Below, piece by piece: positions 17,258 through 30,339 of a DNA stretch of 64,000 nt (position 1 is its first letter; the number at the start of each line of letters is the position of its first letter). The translations under genes were made by a program, and so were the position numbers. Source of the DNA: Lates calcarifer. Lineage: Eukaryota > Chordata > Actinopteri > Centropomidae. The notes beneath the pieces were generated by a model. That model saw only the letters and a program-made list of their open reading frames with translations. It was not told the DNA's origin and searched no databases. Where the stretch lies: assembly GCF_001640805.2 (NCBI RefSeq), contig NC_066833.1:10420473-10484472 (forward strand), in the 5' to 3' direction.

Positions 17258-20200
17258 TTAACAATAGAGATGGGAGGGACAACAGACAGAGAAGGAGAGA
17301 GAACAAGAGAGAGAGGTGTTAAGCATTTTGTTGCAGCTGCTTTTTCATCACCATGGAGATAATAGACCACAGCTATAAGGTAGAAAAAATAGAAAAGGAG
17401 ATGGCAAAAGACAAGAGTTCAACACCTAAACACATGTTTTCATCGCTGCGTATCAGTGATTTAGATTCTATGTTGCACCCAACAAAGAAATGCAATTAAA
17501 GTTAAAAGTTAAAGTGCCACAGTTGACTTTTCGTTTCAACAAAGAAGTTGTGTTTCCCAGAGAAGTTTGTGTCTTCTAGTCCCTGTATTATAGTCTTAGA
17601 GAGCCATTATTGGAGCTGCATCCTTTGCGCACCCTTGTATTGACTTGAGTACTTATGCAAGATGTGCAGAAATTACACCACTGATGCTGTCTTTTTCCAG
17701 CAGCCCCTTAGCATTACTGTGGTGTACCAGCCTGTGATCATATGCACTTCTACTGTAGCCTCAAAGCAGGAGAATAACAACGTAACGGTCCTGCTTCTGT
17801 ACAGCAATGCAGATGAGCTGTATCATTGCTCTAAACTGATTAGAGCGCAGCCATGCAGGCGTTAAAAGAGGAAGCACTGTTTTAAAAGAGGTTTAGTAGC
17901 TTCAGTGTAACATAAGAGTCTGTCTGGTTTGGAGTTCTGTACCACATGATATACTCCTGTTCTTATGAGTCTCACCATTTTCCAACAGTGTACATTGGAG
18001 ATGAATGCGCTGTCTTCAGATACTACAAATGCAAACCTAACGCTTCTTCTTATTAAAAGCTTCACGCTGGTAAACCGCGTAAAGCTTTTATTGTGAAACA
18101 ACTACAAGAAATGCAGCATACTCAAGAAGATATGGACATTTTTATGTTTTTGTAAACAGAATGAAAGGAAAGACAGAATGAAATAGAAGCAGCTGCCACA
18201 ATAAACCTGGTTGGATGACTTCCTGTAACCTTATTGTCCTGTTGTTTAGACAACTACTTGCACTTTGCCCACACAGCCAGCTCTCTTCACAGTCACTTAA
18301 AGCATGGGCATTGCATCTGTATGGAAATGTGTCTAAAGCAAAGCCTTGGTGAGCCTGTTTTTACAGTAGTAGCAGAAACCAGGCTAATGATGTCTCCTTT
18401 CCCTGGCCCACTGTAACCACAGAACCAGCAGAGAAACATGATGGCTCCACTCCGACACAGATGGATAAATGTAGTTTGTAATTATGGCTTTTTGAAAACA
18501 AAAATAAACATCTATCTTGTTACAATATGAGAGGTTTAACGGATGAGTATTCTTTCTATGTAAGTGAAGTAGTGGCTCAACATTTGCAAGTGATTCAGAT
18601 ACATTTCATACTTAAAACTCATTGAAGAAGCTTGTATGGTATTTGCATTGATACATTAATACTCTATGGGTGAAATCACTAATTACAATGACTGTTGGCA
18701 TGTTAATATGCGTCATGTAATGATGTTATGGCAAAAAGCTTGCACCACAGTTAGCCACAAAACTATGAGAGAGCTACAGAAAGAGCGAGACATGGGAGCA
18801 GAGCAAGAGAAGAGAGCTCGGAAGGAGGGTGAGAAAAATCAGAAAGAGAAGAGTTAGGGAGAGGAAGCAAGGTCACATGAGGACAAAGTTGATAGTATGT
18901 TACAATATGGTGTTGAATTGATCCGTAAACGCCACTATTTTACCATCTGCTTCCTGTTTTTGGCCGGTTTCATTATTTAATGTCTCCTGCTGCATTATTT
19001 TGACAGTTCTGTTTTCAGACATAAGATTAAAACATGTTTAAAATAATGCTGTCAAAGGCTTCTGTGACCCTGATCCCTGCCAACAACCTGATCAGAGAAA
19101 GCCAGAGTCTGGACTGGGAGACTTGTTAGCTGGTATTAGCTGTTGGAAGATGTCGCTGTGGCTGACTCACAGGTTAGCAAGCTAGCGATTCCTGCGATAG
19201 CTTAAACAGCGTACGCAACAGAGGAGTAGGCTGGGTGGAGCATAACAGAGCAGAGAGCAATTAGCGGAGCCTCATGCTAGCACTTGCTTGATTTCCAAAC
19301 TTGCATATCGTAGCTTTACATACAAGATTTGTGGTAAAAACATGTTTGCAGGTTGGGTTAAAAACATCCACAGTGTTAATACAAATCTGAAATGAAACTT
19401 ATCTTTTCCATCTAACTGTGAAACCCTAAAATTTATAGATTTCATTAAACTCTACCAACAGTCAAAAGCGGATGAAAAAACACACATTCACTCACTACTA
19501 GCATAACACTTCCACCAACCACCCACCCACCCACACACCCATTCCTCCTCCATCCACCAGGAAACAGCTGTCAGCTGGCTAAAGTCCATCCTTTCCTGCC
19601 CAGCACAATGGAGGGAAGGAAGATGTTTCCTTCCTTTCCAAAGCCAGCCAGCCAATCAGTCAGTCTGCAGCAGTCAGCCTGCCAGGTTGGGCAAAGAATT
19701 TCTAAGCCACATTCCTGATGTTAAAAAGCCTCAGTCAGTTAGTTGGCTGGCTGTCACAAAGTCGCAAAATACAGTAGGTGTCTAAGGCATTATTCCATTT
19801 CAGATACAAAACAGTTTTAAACAGATTTTCAGTGTTGTGTAGAAAAACAAAAACAGCTTGAGAAGCACCATAAAATCACAGAATCTACCACCAGTTGTGG
19901 TTTTCACACCAGTCATGCATGGCGTGGCCTAGCTGAGGCCAAGTCAGGTCACAACCTTGTGGGGTGTGTCAACATTTTCCCCTGCGAGTCTCTTTGGTGG
20001 GGTACACAGTTCTCTGAAACGCCGCTGGTCTCATTCTCTGAAACTAAAATAATCCACAGACACCAGTTTAAACCAGATTCCTTTGGGAGTGGAGGCCTGC
20101 TAAAGGAAATTTTACTGTGTGTCCAATCAACGTTAGTCATCTAACCAATGTGGCGGTCCATATGGCTTTACAAACCATGACATTTCAGCAGGCCGACCAA

Positions 20201-23092
20201 GGCTGCAAAGAACATACTTACACCATCATGCATAGCACTTAGGTTGTCTCTACACTAGTGTCTATGAATCAAAGTTTTGACACCACTGAAATTTGAGGGA
20301 TAAGTTGGAAAATACCAATCTCATAACATATTGTGGACCAGAGAGATGAATCTTGCACAACACATGTATGGCTGTTAACTCTCACTGGCATGGTTAAACT
20401 CTTCTACGTAGCAGCAATATTAATATGCTAACTGGCATGTCAATAAATGATCATGTGTTATCGGTAAAGTAACGAAAGTGTTGCACTTGTGCACTGAATC
20501 AGAGAATAGGAGATGAACAAACTGAGGTTTAAGTAGCTGAGACTGCATGTCTTAGAGATTAAGGTTGTAACATATAATTTTGTTTGCCCCAAACAAAAAC
20601 AGGAAGAAATGATTTAACCCTCACCCTATTTTTTTAGCCTTAAGATGTAAGAGGCAAGCTTTTAAAAGGGGGCTGAAAAGCTGAAGCATAAATAGTGTTT
20701 TCAAAATTATCCACACATAACCTTCATTCTTGACTTTCAGTGTTTTTGCAAACCCAATGTTCACTGATCAGGAAAACTTCATTTTAAATCCAGAACACAC
20801 TGGCATCAAATCATAGCAAATATATGAACACCTGGACACTGCATCAACACATCAACAGGACTGAAAAGCATGTATAAAGCTAATTTCTACAGTTAAGAAA
20901 AGCCAGGAAATACAGTAAGTTTCTCTTCACTCATTGTGACAAAAACTAGACCAAATGAAAGCATCAACCAGTGATGCTTTCAATTTGTGGCACATCTGTT
21001 TACACTGACATATGAACCTTATATTTGTCTTCACAGTGTCTTCATAAAGAAGTGGCTAGTTGCTGCCATGGGAAAGGATGGGACTTCCCTCTTCACATGG
21101 GAACAAAGCAGCAACATAACTCACAGAACAGGAATAAGGAGGGACATGGTGCACACCCCAGCCTGTACTGTAGCACTGATATCAACACTCATTGATCATT
21201 CAAAGGAGGTGTTACACAATGTATTAAAGGTTCAAGCTGCTGTTATGTGACAAACTCCACCCTTTTCTTGGATTGTGAGCTGAGCTAATCGTTTTGTTTT
21301 AGTTTAGCTTATGAAACATTTAAGAAACGTGTACTATAATTTCACGAGCTGCTCTTTCCCCAGATGTTGAAATCCTGTTTTGTTTTGTTTTTTGGAGGAA
21401 CACAGTTTTGATTATTAGTAGAAGCAGGGTTAAAGTGCATCAGGAACTGTGGCAAATGGAACCTAATATTTTGGATAACAGATTATCAATGCAGTAAAAA
21501 AATCAGATGCATGTCTATATTTTTTTTATGTCACCCTGCTTTCCAAGGTAACAACAAATTTACTCAGAGGTGCTTTCTGTTCAAAATAACACCTCTTATC
21601 TCCTGCATCTCCTTCATACAGGTACAAAGTCTGTGTGCATTAAGATGCAATCTGCCCATCTGAGCCACTGTCTCATTGCTCAGGCTTGTTTCCTTCCTGA
21701 GACAGTGTTTCAAACCGATGACTATTTGAGTAGCAGTAGGCTATGCTAATGATACTCTGTATTCAGACGTCTTCAAACTTCAAACTTAGATATCTTTGAA
21801 CTCGTTTCGAAAAATAACTCGTCATGTGTCATGCAACTGCCTGAAACAGAAACACATGAAGAGAATGTGTGATTTAAAGTGGTAATTCCAGTCGACTTAT
21901 TTCAGAAAATGATGTGAGCAAAGACGGGCTGTGCCCTGCATCACATTTCCTCCAGTGATGACAGACTTCACACCCAGATCTTTAACACCCTGTGCAACAC
22001 TTGGCTGAGAGGACAAAGTGCAAATAGCTAAATAGATGGCTCTACAGAGGATCACATGATTATGGGTCATCACCAATGACTAACTTGGCAGTTTCCAGCC
22101 TCACAGTTAAACGTCTTTTTCTACAGCATTGCTTTAAAAAGTTCTCTATACATGAGGCTGCCACTCACACGCAATCCTCATACACAATCCAAATATCTCA
22201 CTGACACACTGAGACTTGCTGAAGGCATTTCATACTCTGACTTTTCCATTCATTCACTCTGATAATTTACTTCTTTGAAAATTTCAACCAGGCCACATGA
22301 TGTCAGAACTGAACGACACTGAATGAACGATTAAATGATTAAATATTTGAAATGCATGAAAAACAACTTTCCAGTTGCATTTTGGCTAAAGATTAAATGA
22401 GAAAAGTGAAGGATACCTGGATTTATACTTACACTTCAGCTAAACCCTTCAGCCTGGCTAAAGAAACTATAGCCACAAACCAAGATGGCTGAATGAATCG
22501 TCAAGCAGCATGCAATTATTGACAGGATTTATTTACACAAGGAATAACATCCATTCAGTTTGACAAATGAACTTAAAGAAGACTGAATGGGGTAACTCTT
22601 TTTGTATCACAGGCCTTCTGAATTACATTTAATGACACTATTTTAGCAAAGGATTGGCTGCTCCTGTCTCCACCTTAATGGTGGACCAGTTGGGTTTGAG
22701 GATATACTGCATTATTATCCCTTATCCCTATCAGACTCATGACTGTTCTAGCTCATACACTTATATATATTCACAAGTACAACTTATGTAATGAACAAAA
22801 ATACTGTTCAGTTTTGTCAGAGCTGCCAAGTAAGTAAGTCTGCAACCTTCAGGTCACAAGCCTGCCTCTCTACAATATGGGCCAACCTTTTGTCACACTT
22901 GTCTGGAGTGTCACCTAAGTGAGACCACATGAATCAGTATTTAAGAAGGAGCAACATCAGGCTTAAACACAGCATCTAGTAATCATCCAAAAAGGTAATT
23001 TCCCCCCCGGGTAAAGCTCACAGTTAAGCTTTTGGGAAACTGTGAAAGAGCATGCAAGAGTCAGCCAACCACTACTCTCGCAAGCAACGTCG

Positions 23093-23141
23093 TCACCACC
23101 ACCACCACCATCAACATCATCATCATCAGCAGCAGCAGCAG
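23093..23141. repeat. CAC/CAT/CAG trinucleotide tract
   Basis: Successive runs of ACC, ATC and AGC units. It is intronic relative to mras. The apparent poly-D peptide in one minus-strand frame is an artefact of the repeat. Confidence 0.85.
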
Positions 23142-23289
23142 AAAGCTTTGACATTTCCATGAAGTTATGATGGAGGGATAAAGGCAGATCTGTCCCCAGA
23201 CAGCCAAATTATCTGGTGATTTCACTTTGCTATTAATAGTGATTAGCCTGTGTGTCTGTGAGTGAGTGTGTATATGTGTACTACGTCTA

Positions 23290-23311
23290 TGTGTGTGTGT
23301 GTGTGTGTGTT
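23290..23311. repeat. GT microsatellite
   Basis: About eleven GT units, within the mras 5' UTR intron. Confidence 0.85.
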
Positions 23312-23573
23312 TCTGCGGACAGACTGGTGCTTCTGAATGATCTCATCCTATGATTTGATACATGAAGAATCTCTCTGTTCTCTCTGTCCAGCTGTTAAAT
23401 CTGCACACAATTTCTCCCTCAGAGCTGGACACCACTGTGTGTACACAGCTGTCAAAGATACTGCGGTTAAAACACATATATGTAGGTAGGAAATATGTAG
23501 CAGACGGGTTCATGTTCATCTCTGACCAGACGAGAAAAAGACAAGCAGTGTGATTTTGATTCGTCCCCACGGG

Positions 23574-23596
23574 AAAAAAAAAAAAAAAAAAAAAAA
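23574..23596. repeat. A homopolymer tract
   Basis: 23 consecutive A residues. No LINE or SINE body is recognised beside it. Confidence 0.85.
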
Positions 23597-23626
23597 TTGA
23601 CACACAGAGGCAAGGCCCGTCTCTGC

Positions 23627-23627
<1 letters not shown>

Positions 23628-23666
<39 letters not shown>

Positions 23667-23697
23667 CAGACAGACAGAGAGAGAGAGAGAGAGAGAG
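23628..23697. repeat. Compound GT/GA microsatellite
   Basis: About nineteen GT units followed by a short CAGA run and about thirteen GA units. It is typical of fish genomes and likely polymorphic. Confidence 0.9.
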
Positions 23698-24023
23698 GCC
23701 GTATGGAAAACGACAGTAGCCGCCCCTGAATAACGGATTTCAGTTGCTTCATCTCTCTAAGTTTGCACCAAAAAAAAAAAGGAATTTCCGCAAACGGTTT
23801 ACAGTCGCTTATATTCTCAATTAAAACCAGCCAACCCCCCCACTGACTGTTAGCTGCCTTGTCATTAGTCGAAATAGTGACAGTTAGCAAAGCTACAGTA
23901 AGTTGCCGATACACTGAGAGTAGTTTAGGATTTTAAATTAACGGTAGGTGTTGCCTTCAATGTCCGTGAACACAGACGCACGCATTCACGACCTCCTCAG
24001 TCTCGGCAGGAAAAGCTACTCAC

Positions 24024-24170
24024 CGATATGAGCTCCGCTGCTGTTAACACAAAGAAAACGTCCCCTTACTTCGACATGTTATTCCTCCTCATCTCTTTCT
24101 TTCTCGGCTTCAAACCACCGCCGCCCTTTCGCCGCAGATGGGAGTGTGCTCCCCACATCTGCGAAACAAT
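24024..24170 (-). other. mras: Probable non-coding first exon of mras
   Basis: On the minus strand, GAGCTCATATCG is followed by the strong donor GTGAGTAG (exon end 24024). The area is richer in C+G and CpG than its surroundings. It contains an 8-codon upstream ORF (24092-24066). Its distance and orientation suit a 5' UTR exon spliced to 17202, as in mammalian MRAS, which also has non-coding first exons. The transcription start is not defined. The exon is inferred from the splice signal and composition only. Confidence 0.45.
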
Positions 24171-24300
24171 ACGTTGAGTAGCTAATCTTTGTATTGCAAC
24201 AGCTGATGCTATAAATAGAAAAGCCCCAAAGGGGGTGAATACCGTTTCTGTTAAGACATAAAACGATTAAATGTTGTTTAGCAGTGTAGTATGCTATCAA
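24100..24300 (-). promoter_or_regulatory. mras: Putative mras core promoter region
   Basis: A CpG-richer patch contains GGCGAAAGGGCGGCGG on the minus strand (a GC-box-like run) and an imperfect palindrome at 24133-24163. No TATA box is seen at a sensible distance. It is placed by the adjacent exon-like donor and is an inference. Confidence 0.35.
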
Positions 24301-25393
24301 CATTTACGAGGAATTGTGAACTACCGTGTCCATTTTATTTTTTAATGTGTTTTTCGGCGTAAAATTCGGAAATCTCACGTAGCATTAAAGGAGTTCCCCT
24401 TTTTTTTTTAGTGAAATGGACTGTTCCCTTACATAGCGGACTTCTTTAAAGGGATAGTCCTGTCAAATTAGCCCTTCCTAATTTAGGGGGAGTCAGATGG
24501 ATTCATTAGGGCAAAAGGCAAAAAGAAAATGTGTGTTGGGGAGTGTCGCTGTGTTTTTAAGGTTAAATCACTGATCCTTCTAAATTATTGATAAACCTAC
24601 ATTATTTCAAAATCAGTAATAGTTTATGTGATTTTTCATTTTTTCTTCTCCACCTGATACAAATCTCCACAGGTAAAACAAGTACCGTTAACTATGGCTC
24701 TGTTCTACTCAACTGTCCCAGTCAGCCACAAACTCAGGACCCTGAAGCTGAAGCAGCTAAATGGAATTCAGCCATCATTAATTATATTATTTACACCTGT
24801 GCTTTTTGTACTATCACATGTCAAAATGCCTTCTACAATTCTACATGTGAAAAATTCACGTACAATCATGTTTAATTCTCTCTTCTGTTTCACAGGATGA
24901 CATTTACTTCATATAAATCCATTCGATTTTCATGTGTGAAATGTTAAACACTGCATGTGGTAACAACAATCCCACATGTAATGTCATATATTAAACAACA
25001 GTTCACATACAGGATGGGCATATGTAGTTTTTACTCACCAGAAAAGAAGGAAAGTGGAGACATATAATCATCTAGTGCATATCTCATTATTACGAAATCA
25101 TTATGTCATAATTATGACTTAGTAACTCATGATTAAGATACAAGATCTCATAACTCAATAAATCTCAGAACCACAGGATGGTAAGTCTTAATAATGGAGA
25201 TTAATTATACAGCATGTGGTTTTTTAGGTGAGATCAAAGGTACCTTCATATGTTCATTAAAACGTTTGTGCTGTTGACTTTTCAGTGAACACGCTCAGGG
25301 GAAAAAAAGGATATGGCAATGCTCCCTTTGTTCATTTTAGCCAGAGGTCAAAGAGACAGATAAGGATCTGATCAATCAAGAGAAAAGAAAGAA

Positions 25394-25412
25394 GTGTGTG
25401 TGTGTGTGTGTG

Positions 25413-25441
<29 letters not shown>
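25394..25441. repeat. GT microsatellite, interrupted
   Basis: About 23 GT units with one GG interruption. A GA-rich stretch follows at 25476-25503. Confidence 0.9.
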
Positions 25442-25443
<2 letters not shown>

Positions 25444-26080
25444 TGTGTACGAAATGACTGCAAGTGATGGGGTGAAGAGAGAGAGGGAGAGGGAGAGAGA
25501 GAAGGGTGGATGTTATTGAAAATAGATTAGGGCAGATGCTGTAGGCTACAGTTAATGGTGAGCAGTTCATTCACTGGAACATGAACCAACAGCACTGTGC
25601 AGAAGCATCACTTTATACCATTTATTTTATTTATTCATAACTTTTTAAGTAACAGGTGGGTAAACAATTTTACTACAAATATCAGGGGGTCATGAAACAG
25701 TGTAACAGGCAACGTCTGCAGTCACTTAATGCAAACCGAGGCTGCCTTCTGAATTACTTATTAATTACTCAGCTAGCTGGTATAGTTACTTAAAAGACCT
25801 GCTTCCCAGAAAATGTTTTTTTTTTAGGTTAATTTCCAACAGATGAGTGTATTCTGAATATCAACTCGAAGCCACCACAGACGACAGAGTGCAAACACAT
25901 CACACGAGATATGTCCTCACTGATATATATTTATAAAGAACTCTGACATAGTGTAATTAATAAGTGCACACACATCTACACAGTATATGCTCAGAAACAC
26001 ATATGCACACATTTCCCACATTACGGGTATGACTGTCTGATGTAGAAGTGTAGAAGTCCATTGCCAGTAACAGCCAGAGA

Positions 26081-26128
<48 letters not shown>
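26081..26128. repeat. Compound TG/AG microsatellite
   Basis: About ten TG units run directly into about fourteen AG units. Confidence 0.9.
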
Positions 26129-26132
<4 letters not shown>

Positions 26133-27970
26133 TGAAAAATGTAAGTAATTTAATTGAAATGGTGAAGAGGAAGCTCGATATGAGGTTTACCTCTGTAAAT
26201 TATCCAGGCATTAGGTTGTTTTCTCACATTGCATTGACTAAGTGGTGGGGGGGAATGAAGTGGTCTCGCACTCTCAGCATGTTTTCCCAGTATTGCCAGG
26301 AAAATCTACTTTAAAAGCATGCCCACATATTCACACACTCACACACCAAGCATGCATACACACATACAGTCATTCCCTCCATACATTTAATGTGATGTTG
26401 AAGAAGAAAAACAGGGAGAAACAACACGTCAAAACCTATATTACATATTACAAATTATATCTTAGTTGATGGAAAAAAACACTTGAGTGGATGGAGGGGA
26501 ATATTTCTAATTATATGTTGAAGATCACTTTTAAAATCAACAGTTTAAAAGGGTTTCTTCAGGTGTGAATGTAGCTACAGTACAGAATAGTCTCACTATC
26601 CACAATGGCCTCTGACTGTATATTTATGGCTGTTAGATGCAAAGGGTTTGAAATATCTTTTTCCAGGTTCAGAAGTATAACTGGAGCCAACATGCAGATA
26701 TTTAGATGGTAAAGTTAATTGTGTTCGAACTGGACCAACAGACCAACAACTCTATGCTGCTGGTGCGGCTGAAAATCTACCATGTCCAGATTTTCCGATT
26801 ACATTTTCGTCTGTGTTAGTGCATTACACATCTCCAGAGAGATTCAGATTCCCATAGAAATCAATTTGTCCAGTACATTTGCTTTTTGTGGCAATGTATC
26901 ATCAGGCTTTTATTTGCTGTTGCCCAGAAATCTTTACATACACAAGTCATTTAGGTAGTGACACAAAAATAGTTTTTGTTGCCCTGGTGATGTTCATCGA
27001 GGAGTCGGAAGCTTGCCCTGTTTGACGTAAGGATCTATTGATTTAGGCTTTGGAGGACTTAGGAAGCAATCAAGAGGTGGTGAACTGATTGACTGGGTTA
27101 CTGATTTATTCATTCATTGACAGGCCATGCCACTGGATTGGACACCAAGTTGAAGGGACTGTAATTTGAGAATTAATTGCTTTGCACCTCCTGTATACCC
27201 CTCATTTTTCTTCAGATGCAGTTGGAGGGCAGGTTCAGGAAGCCCTCCACAGAGATGTTATAAGGGAGAAGGAATGCCACTGGTTATAGACACATTAAAT
27301 ATACTGGACTGGAATAATCACAGAAATTGTACAATTTTTAATATTGATTCTCTCAATAGACCAGTGTTCATCATGTCCACCTTGTGACATTCAATGTCAC
27401 TGATCATTAAGTACTAGTGACGTCTGTGTGTATTTGTCAGTATTTATGGGATGACACATCTACAGCATGCGCACATGCATCCATGTGTAAAGAAAAACAC
27501 TGAATTCAATACACATCAACATTCAGAAATAGCCTCCTTGGGCTCAAGAGACGCCCTCGAAAACATGTGACTCCTCTGCCACTTAACGCATGACCACACA
27601 CACATATATATATATGAATGGGTTGTGATTTAGTTTTGGTTTATCATATAAAACTAAAGATGCTGGCAGCAGTCTGGCTGCTGTCCCCAGCCTGAGGTCA
27701 GTGTAGTATCTTAAGGCTGAAATGCCATGGACCAAACAGAGCCTGTGCAAGAGGTCACTGAAAGCACCGTCAGCTTTCAAAAAATGTTCATGCACTTTGG
27801 TAATTGGATGTGGAGAGACAACCACCATGGAAATGCTTCCAGTCCATCACAGCTCTGTATGATGTTCATTATAATGATGGCACATGAATGTCATGAACAC
27901 ACAAACTGACAAATCTCCCTTGTGTTATTGTGCGCTCATTCATTAGCAGTTTATAGCTCAGACTTGTCTA

Positions 27971-27997
27971 GAATAGAATAGAATGGAATGGAATGGG
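27971..27997. repeat. GAATA/GAATG pentanucleotide tract
   Basis: Five units of GAATA or GAATG. A much decayed GAATA-like area may also lie at about 53290-53420. Confidence 0.75.
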
Positions 27998-28430
27998 AGA
28001 TTCTCTCTGTTTCCTCACACACACACACACATACACAAAGAGACACACTTCCATTGCCTCTCTCCTGTTTCCATGGAGACAGTAGTGAGCCGCTTCTTTC
28101 CACTAGGATCAGACCATCTGACTTGACCGCAATACATATGCACACACACACATTTTAAAATGATACATTTTTCAGTTTTACCATGTCTGTACTACAATGA
28201 CTGTTAGACGTTTTATGTGTTATGTGATAAAAGTTTAAATATTAGATATTTATGTGCAATATTCTAAGTTCAAATTGGAAGTGCATCAGAATTAATATTT
28301 GTATTTACATACAAAGAGAGGGTAAAACATTGCAAGCCAGATAGGACACAATGAGCTCAGAGGGTGATGAGGGTTTGGAAAAATAAATTGTGCTTTTAGT
28401 TCAAATGAGTAATGTAATATTCCTTTACTG

Positions 28431-28522
28431 GAGACAGACTGGCGATCTGTTCAGGGTGTACCCTGTCTCTCACCCAGTGTCAGCCAATTGATTATTGGTA
28501 TAAATGATGAATGGATGGATGC
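28431..28522 (+). mobile_element. 3' tail of a LINE, L2-like
   Basis: GACTGGCGATCTGTTCAGGG, then GTGTACCCTGTCTCTCACCC, and the terminal ATGAATGGATGGATG match the conserved 3' end that I recall for L2/Maui-type fish LINEs and SINEs sharing that tail. No reverse transcriptase sequence is seen upstream, so this is a 5'-truncated copy. Family assignment is from memory. Confidence 0.6.
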
Positions 28523-29814
28523 ACATTTTCATTATAATAATCATAGTCTTTATGACATTACATTAGAGGTCATCACATTATCATGCAAGACACTGGACAG
28601 TTTTCTCACCATTGTCTTTAGCAACTTCACAACTTTCACTTCCTCCTCTACCAGTGCCGTGTGCAGCCAGTCACTACTGAGATTCTGTTAAGGTTCAAAG
28701 CAAGTTGCTGTGTCTTTTTGATGTCAAGACAATTACTTTATTTATAATTAACTGCTGGGTGAATCTTAGCGAGCTGAATTCAACTTGGCAGGTCTATAGT
28801 CCCTCATTCTAGAAATATAGCAAATAACAGTATATTCAGAGAGTATTTCTTTTAGTATTTTGATATTACCATGAATATTAAAGTTTCATACTTTTCTTAG
28901 CTCATGTGTTTGTCCAAGAACAACAGGGAGGGAAGCATGTGCGGTCCGACTGGCTCTAGCTGCCTGGCAGGTAAGAGTTCACCTTCAGAGAAAAAGAAAA
29001 TGGAGGAGTCCGTCTCATAGTGTGCCATCACCCTGTTTTGTACAGTGTTGCACTAGCAGACTGCAGTATGGCTGAGTAGCAATTTGCTAAATATTTCATT
29101 ATTTTCATTTCTTTTATTGAACTGAAGGCACTGTGGGAAAAGTCTTTGAGGCTGCTGTCAGACTGACCCCAACTTCACACCACATGCAAAAAAGAGATGC
29201 CTGACTGAGCAAAGCTCAGAAAAGCTGCTGCATGGTCTTTTTTCTGTCTCTACTGAAGTGAAACAGACCAATTATTTAAAATGATCTCTATGATACTAAT
29301 GGAATACATTTGGAAACTCTTGGGCGTCTAGAGACTCGTGGAAAAAATTATGCTTTGACACAGGATGCATTATTGATTAAGGTGCACCATTCTCTACTTG
29401 TTGGTCCTGTCCTTCAGGCTTAACATGTCATTGTATCATTTTAATCAAAACTTCCAGGTAAATCCATAAATATTCAATACCTGTTTATCCTGGAGGGATG
29501 GAGGGAGGAGGTGGAAGGAGACAGCAGGAGTACCCAGGTGTACACAGATAAATTACCAGTGGGAAACTGCTGTGTAACAGTCATCACATTTAAAAATAAC
29601 AACGATGAGGTAGATGAGAAATAAATTTGAATCCTGAAAACTATCATCTGTTAACGAGAAAGTGAACCAAAACTAAACATTAAAATCAAACTCTAACTAC
29701 AGTACACAGTGGCCTCAGTGCCCTCCACTTTTTGCATACATTATTGTGTTGTAGATTTAATTCTAAATGTATAATATTCCCATAATATTCTTATAGGCTA
29801 ATGTAAATAAGGTC
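28523..29814. other. Intergenic, nothing recognised
   Basis: No ORF, repeat or RNA gene that I can support lies between the LINE tail and the short repeat at 29815. Confidence 0.5.
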
Positions 29815-29935
29815 CTGTTCTACTTACTCCAGTACAGTAGGTGGCAGTATTCACCTAAAAGTTGGTATTGCAATCAACCAAAAAGACAATGATAATGTTA
29901 CTACTACGACTTAATAATAATAAGAAGAAAAAGAT
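29815..29935 (+). repeat. Short interspersed repeat with CTCF-like core
   Basis: CAGTAGGTGGCAGTATTCAC followed by a TTGGTATTGCAATCAACC block and an AAGAAGAAAAAG-type end resembles a short repeat I recall from many fish loci (CCAGTAGGGGGCGGTAATGC ... AACCGCC ... AAGAAGAAG). The core at 29834-29845 fits a CTCF-like consensus at 11 of 12 positions. Family identity and bounds are approximate. Confidence 0.45.
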
Positions 29936-29947
29936 CATGACAGAGAG

Positions 29948-30330
29948 ATGATGAAGGACACAACTGCAAATTTGATAGGAGAAATAAATGTTCTGGAAAG
30001 TACCATTAAGACCACAGAGGAAGAGCTGATGCATGATAAGGACACATCTTTCCTGTTAAGTCAATATGCTTTAACATAAGATGCTCAGTGACCCTGCAGG
30101 ATGACCTGCAGCAGGTCACGGGGCCCCACTTTGTCAAACAAAATCTGAGCTTCAGCATCTGAGACAAAATGGAGACAGACCCCAACACTGCCCATGTAGA
30201 GCTCCACCTGTCTGAGTGTCTGACCAGTGTGAGATATGGACCCAAACAGCCTCTTGCTTCAACATCAGAGAGGATGGAGCAGCACCACTCCATCCTGGGC
30301 TTTGAGGTTTACAGCTCCTTGAGTCAAAGT
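29948..30330 (+). pseudogene. TRIM/B30.2 (PRY-SPRY) gene fragment, broken
   Basis: One frame (29948 to about 30075) reads as the end of a TRIM coiled coil, including EINVLESTIKTTEEEL and SFLLSQ. It then meets a TAA and a TGA. In a different frame, from about 30172, the sequence reads DPNTAHVELHLSECLTSVRY followed by the motif region SERMEQHHSILGFEVYSS. This is the PRY/early SPRY signature (DPNTAH.EL.LSE.LTSVR) of fish TRIM proteins of the zinc-binding protein A33/TRIM39-like type. Two stops and a frameshift separate the parts, and most of SPRY, RING and B-box is missing. Intact relatives are E3 ubiquitin ligases. The coiled-coil and PRY parts lie close together without the introns usual in such genes, which suggests a retrocopy or a collapsed duplicate. 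It is not translatable as it stands. Confidence 0.7.
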
Positions 30331-30339
30331 TATCAAATA

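Larger units (their letters stand above)
24301..28430. other. Intergenic region between mras and tmem177, left part
   Basis: No gene is recognised. It holds GT/GA microsatellites (25394-25441, 25476-25503, 26081-26128), a GAATA/GAATG pentamer tract (27971-27997) and AT-rich DNA. Short ORFs appear to be chance. Confidence 0.5.

Noticed and set aside
19949..20144. Open frames on both strands over the same 190 bp
   Set aside because: They are short, with no recognised motif and no splice context, and lie within the mras 5' UTR intron. Coincidental openness is the simplest reading.
22963..23160. Aspartate/glycine-rich peptide on the minus strand
   Set aside because: The low-complexity part is a direct translation of a CAC/CAT/CAG trinucleotide tract.
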